From Pithys albifrons albifrons (lineage: Eukaryota; Chordata; Aves; Passeriformes; Thamnophilidae): a DNA stretch of 64,000 nt. The stretch covers positions 4,839,520-4,903,519 of the forward strand of contig NC_092460.1 of NCBI RefSeq assembly GCF_047495875.1, read 5' to 3'. Made by a program: the position numbers and the translations under genes. Shown here one piece after another: positions 48,961 to 64,000 of the stretch (the stretch's first letter is position 1; the number at the start of each line of letters is the position of its first letter). The notes under the pieces were generated by a model. It had not been told where the DNA came from. It ran no database searches and saw only the letters and a program-made list of their open reading frames with translations.

Positions 48961-51900
48961 GGGAATATGAAGGAGGTGCAATTGATCAACAGAATTGGTA
49001 AAAACCCACTTTTGAAACGCATTATGCATGATCACAGGAAATGGCGATAGCCTCAAGAGGCTTTCTCCTTCTGCTGTTGCTTTTTTGAATCAGATTTCTA
49101 ACAGCCTTCAAAAGGGAGAATAAGAATTATGGAGCTTCTCCCCTGTGGCTGGCAGGCAATAACCCCCTGTTGTTATTTTGTGCTTCTTTCTTTTCAAAGG
49201 CGTCAAAATTTAGTTTTTTAAAGATCTTTAACTCTATATTTGAAGACAAACAATAAAGGGCTGCCACTGTCATTCTTATCAGTTACCAGGGATTGTATTT
49301 TTTCTTTCTGTTGCCACTTCTTATTAACCTCTTATTTGGTCTATTAGACATAGTTTTGAATGCAAGCCTGCATGCTGGGAGAACATGAAAGTTCAGATGA
49401 GCTCAGAGGGCAGATAAAGAAATTTGAAGGGGAAAGTTACACAGCAGAATGAACGATAAAAGTTAACTCTTCTAAATTGCTGTTGTCAGACAGGAGAGCA
49501 TCTCAGACACAAAGATGAGGGCTCAGAGCTTAAAGAAAAAAAGTACTTTGTGTTAAAAAAGACAAGAAGGGAAGTTAGACAATGTGATGGCATTTCAATA
49601 TCTAACACACTGATTTACTGTGGTCACACTTCTGATATTACACTAGCGAAAGCAACAATAAGAAAGGGCTCCTTCCTGTTTCAAGAAGAGCATTTTAACA
49701 TGATAGCTGGGAAGGGAACAAGGACCCAAGTCTCTCCAGCCTTTTCTAGGGATTTGGGGGGGCATTTTTGCTGATGGTTTTAGTAGAGACCTGTTTCAGC
49801 AATCATTTCACCCCACAGGTTTGTTCAGCCCAGCTTAAGGAGGTTATTATTGTTAAATTAGCATGAAAAAGGTGGTCTTTTATGATTTTGCCTCTTTCCC
49901 CTCCCTCTCGCACTGCAAGCTGACGGCAGTGCCGCGGTGGGGCCGGCGGCTGCCGTGCTCAGAGAGCCGAGCATGTACCTTGGCAGATGGAACAAGGGTA
50001 TCCATGTATGGCATCCCCAAGTCATTTGGGGAGTGCCTTGTCCTATTGTACAGTCGTGAAAGAAGGAAAGCAACACAAACCTCCCAGGCCCTGTTGGTGA
50101 AAGGGACCCGACCCCCAAGCAGAGCAACAGACGGAGCCCAGTGAGGTTTCTGGTGGGTTTTACTTGAGAGTTGCACAGGGTAGCAAAGGGTGAGCAGTGC
50201 CCAGCAGTGAGAGGGAGAGGTGCTGGGTGGGATCTCAGCCCTGTTCCCCCCAGGCTGTCCTCCCCTGGCAGAATTCAAGACTCTCCATGGTGTGGGGGCT
50301 GCAGAGATGCCGCTGGACAGAGCGAGCTGATTTCCGAACGGAGCCATTTGTCCTCCGGCAGTGCCACAGTTTATGTTAGGCAGTAGGGAGTAACCTAAGA
50401 AAGGAAAACAGACCTTTGACAGAAGCTTTAGGGAGGGGATCAAAAATGCAAGTTTTATCAGGATATTTCAGCATTTTAACACAGACTACTGACCTGACAA
50501 GAGGACTGCACCGAGACCTTTTTTGTATGCATTCAATTGTGAGAAGTAAACAAACTGCCTTGTATCCTGTGTTTGGTAACTGGGTGGGGAGCGCAGTTTG
50601 GCAACGTGTCTTGCTTTTAAATTCTTTCTTGGACAATGGGCCTTGTATACTTTTATATCCTGGCTTTTCAAAGTAGAGAGTGTTCAAGAGCTTTTCTTAG
50701 GATAGCTGAGGAGACAACCAAATGGGCATCAGTCAATTTATATAAAGGGCTTTTTTAAAAAAAAAAAACCACATTCTAACTTTACACTCAGATGGCAAAT
50801 AGATAAAACACAGTTTACTACAGCTAGATTTGTATGTAGTACCATTTATTTTATATGTATAGATAAATATAAATATATTAACTACATATATTTAGATATA
50901 TTACATATTTGAAAATGAATATTTATAAAGGGAAACATTAGTTTAACTCTTAATACAACTGTTGCTGGGGGCTGTGTTCGTCTGCTGCAGTGACAAACAG
51001 TTGCAACAACTGGATGTGTCTGAGCAAGCTGTTGCAAAGAATTGAAAACTCTGAGTTTCAGAATATCCAAACACCTATTTGTTTGTGTTCTTCAAGTCCT
51101 CGATTTTCTTTGGAAATAAAATAAATTGAGTTTATAAATAAGATAAATAGACTGTCAGAGTGTTGTGGGTATAAAGTTTGTTGCAGTATTAAGGTTGATG
51201 GGGCATGATGGTACAGGAAGGTGGGGGTCAAATCCACAGCTGGTGTCTGTCAATTCTGCTCCAGCAACTCTGGTGGGACTTTTTCCCTGTGTAACACCAG
51301 TAGGGAATGGGGCCAGTGATCCTCTGGCTTGGTGTCAAGGAAGGGTGACCAAAAGCTTGGGATCTGCCTGGGTTTTGTTTGTGAAAGTATGCAGTTTGGT
51401 AAGAGTTAATTTTCTTTCCTTAATTGTTAGCCATAATGTGTATAAGACCTCCACCTTGATATGATTCCTAGCAGATTAGGGATATTAGATAATTTCCTTC
51501 TATTTATTGTACTACTGCACTGTATTATCTTTCTATCACTCAGATAATTACTAAGGAAATCTACATTAATTTTTTTTGGCTAGCACAAGGAACTGCTAAA
51601 CACTGGCATGATGTATTGATGTTTTACACAACAAAAGTTTTCCTCCTGTCATTGTACAATAAATAAAAAGATATTTATCAAACTGCAAAGCCTTTCATGG
51701 ATTTTAAAGAACAAAGCAAATAAAATACAAGATGAGCATGGAAGCAAAACCTAGAGGCTTCCTTAACTGAACAAAATTAAGGACTCTGAAGCCTGGAGTA
51801 CTGTACATATTAAACACTCACATTCAAGTAAGATGTTGTTTGCTAAATTATGAATGTGTGTAATTAAAATCTAGTGGCTGTTTCTATGAAAGATTTACAA

Positions 51901-52600
51901 TGTTATTTCATCGTTTGTCATGGCTAATTAACAATATTAGATGAAGTTTTTCTTCTTCAAAGGTCTGATTTTTTCTCATTTATTTATGTCAGAAGTGATA
52001 AACAGAGTAGTTAAAAGCTTCTCCGGGTACAGTAGTGAGAAAAGCAACATGTTCTTTTACACCTCAAAGGTTCAAGGTTCACATCCCTGTGGAGTAAAGC
52101 AACTCCATCTTCTTTCTAGTGAGAATAATTAAAAATTTCAAAGTGCAGAAGTAGCAGCCTTAAATACAGCACAGAATAATTCCAGCATAACAGAAAGTAT
52201 TGTGAGGCTTGATGGATGAAGAAGAGAGAGTAAGTATAAAATACCACAAATTAAGACAGTCATATTGCTTTAATAGTTGAGACAGCCCTTGAATGAGCAA
52301 ACAGAGCACAGTGCAGGGTTGTTTCTTGTTACATCTAAGAGTGGTGTGATAGTGGGGTGTGATTCTCACCTTAGACATGTTCTTTGCCTCAAAGAATTAC
52401 CCAGGACTTCAGAGCTGCCAGAAGTGTTTGCTTTACCCAGCACTGAAATGCAGCCACTTCTGGGGTAAAACATGACCACGTGGACCAACCAAGAAACACT
52501 GCAAACATTTTTAATTGGGATGTCAGGAGCGGTTTAAGTAGGATTAAAGTGACCAATGGAGATGGGAATCTCTAGCCTTCTGGTTACCTATAGCATCTAG

Positions 52601-64000
<11,400 letters not shown>

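Overview
This window is vertebrate nuclear DNA, most likely from a bird. It carries five consecutive internal coding exons of the forkhead transcription factor gene FOXP1, all on the + strand. Long, AT-rich, non-coding introns take up about 99% of the sequence. Bird origin is inferred from two CR1 LINE 3' ends, sparse repeats, ancient amniote MIR-type SINEs, and FOXP1 exons very close to, but not identical with, the mammalian protein as I recall it. One LTR-like segment would suit a passerine, but I cannot confirm the order or species. No other protein-coding gene is supported; the many short open frames in the introns look like chance.

Layout. 1-9395 is intron. Exon A (9396-9521) encodes the Q-rich segment with a 15-residue glutamine run. 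A 36.6 kb intron (9522-46109) follows and holds the most notable non-coding feature: a strong CpG island at about 35.1-36.1 kb with GC boxes, a GGC repeat and a G-quadruplex-type run. It looks like an internal alternative promoter. Exon B (46110-46247), exon C (47352-47441), exon D (52769-52928) and exon E (58967-59171) follow. The window ends inside the next intron, before the zinc finger, leucine zipper and forkhead exons. The gene's start codon exon lies upstream of the window.

The five exons join in frame (phases 0-0, 0-0, 0-0, 0-1, 1-0 with two bases carried over) into about 240 residues. These form the N-terminal glutamine-rich regulatory region and the linker leading to the zinc finger. 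Exons A, B and C are each a multiple of three, so each can be skipped without a frameshift. Exons C and D have tandem AG acceptors that can add or remove residues at the start of glutamine-rich stretches. A transcript from the internal CpG island would enter at exon B, where the first in-frame ATG gives a protein lacking the N-terminal ~100 residues. That matches the short FOXP1 isoform start I remember from human.

Repeats: two CR1 fragments, one probable solo LTR (minus orientation), four or more ancient MIR-like SINE pieces, three related MITE-like pieces, one pair of mutually similar hairpin-containing repeats not explained by those families, and scattered microsatellites. I found no CRISPR array, tRNA, rRNA, or any prokaryotic or viral gene system. 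The most promising 'new' items are the internal promoter with its uORF/start-codon overlap, the tandem acceptors, and the unnamed dispersed repeat pair.
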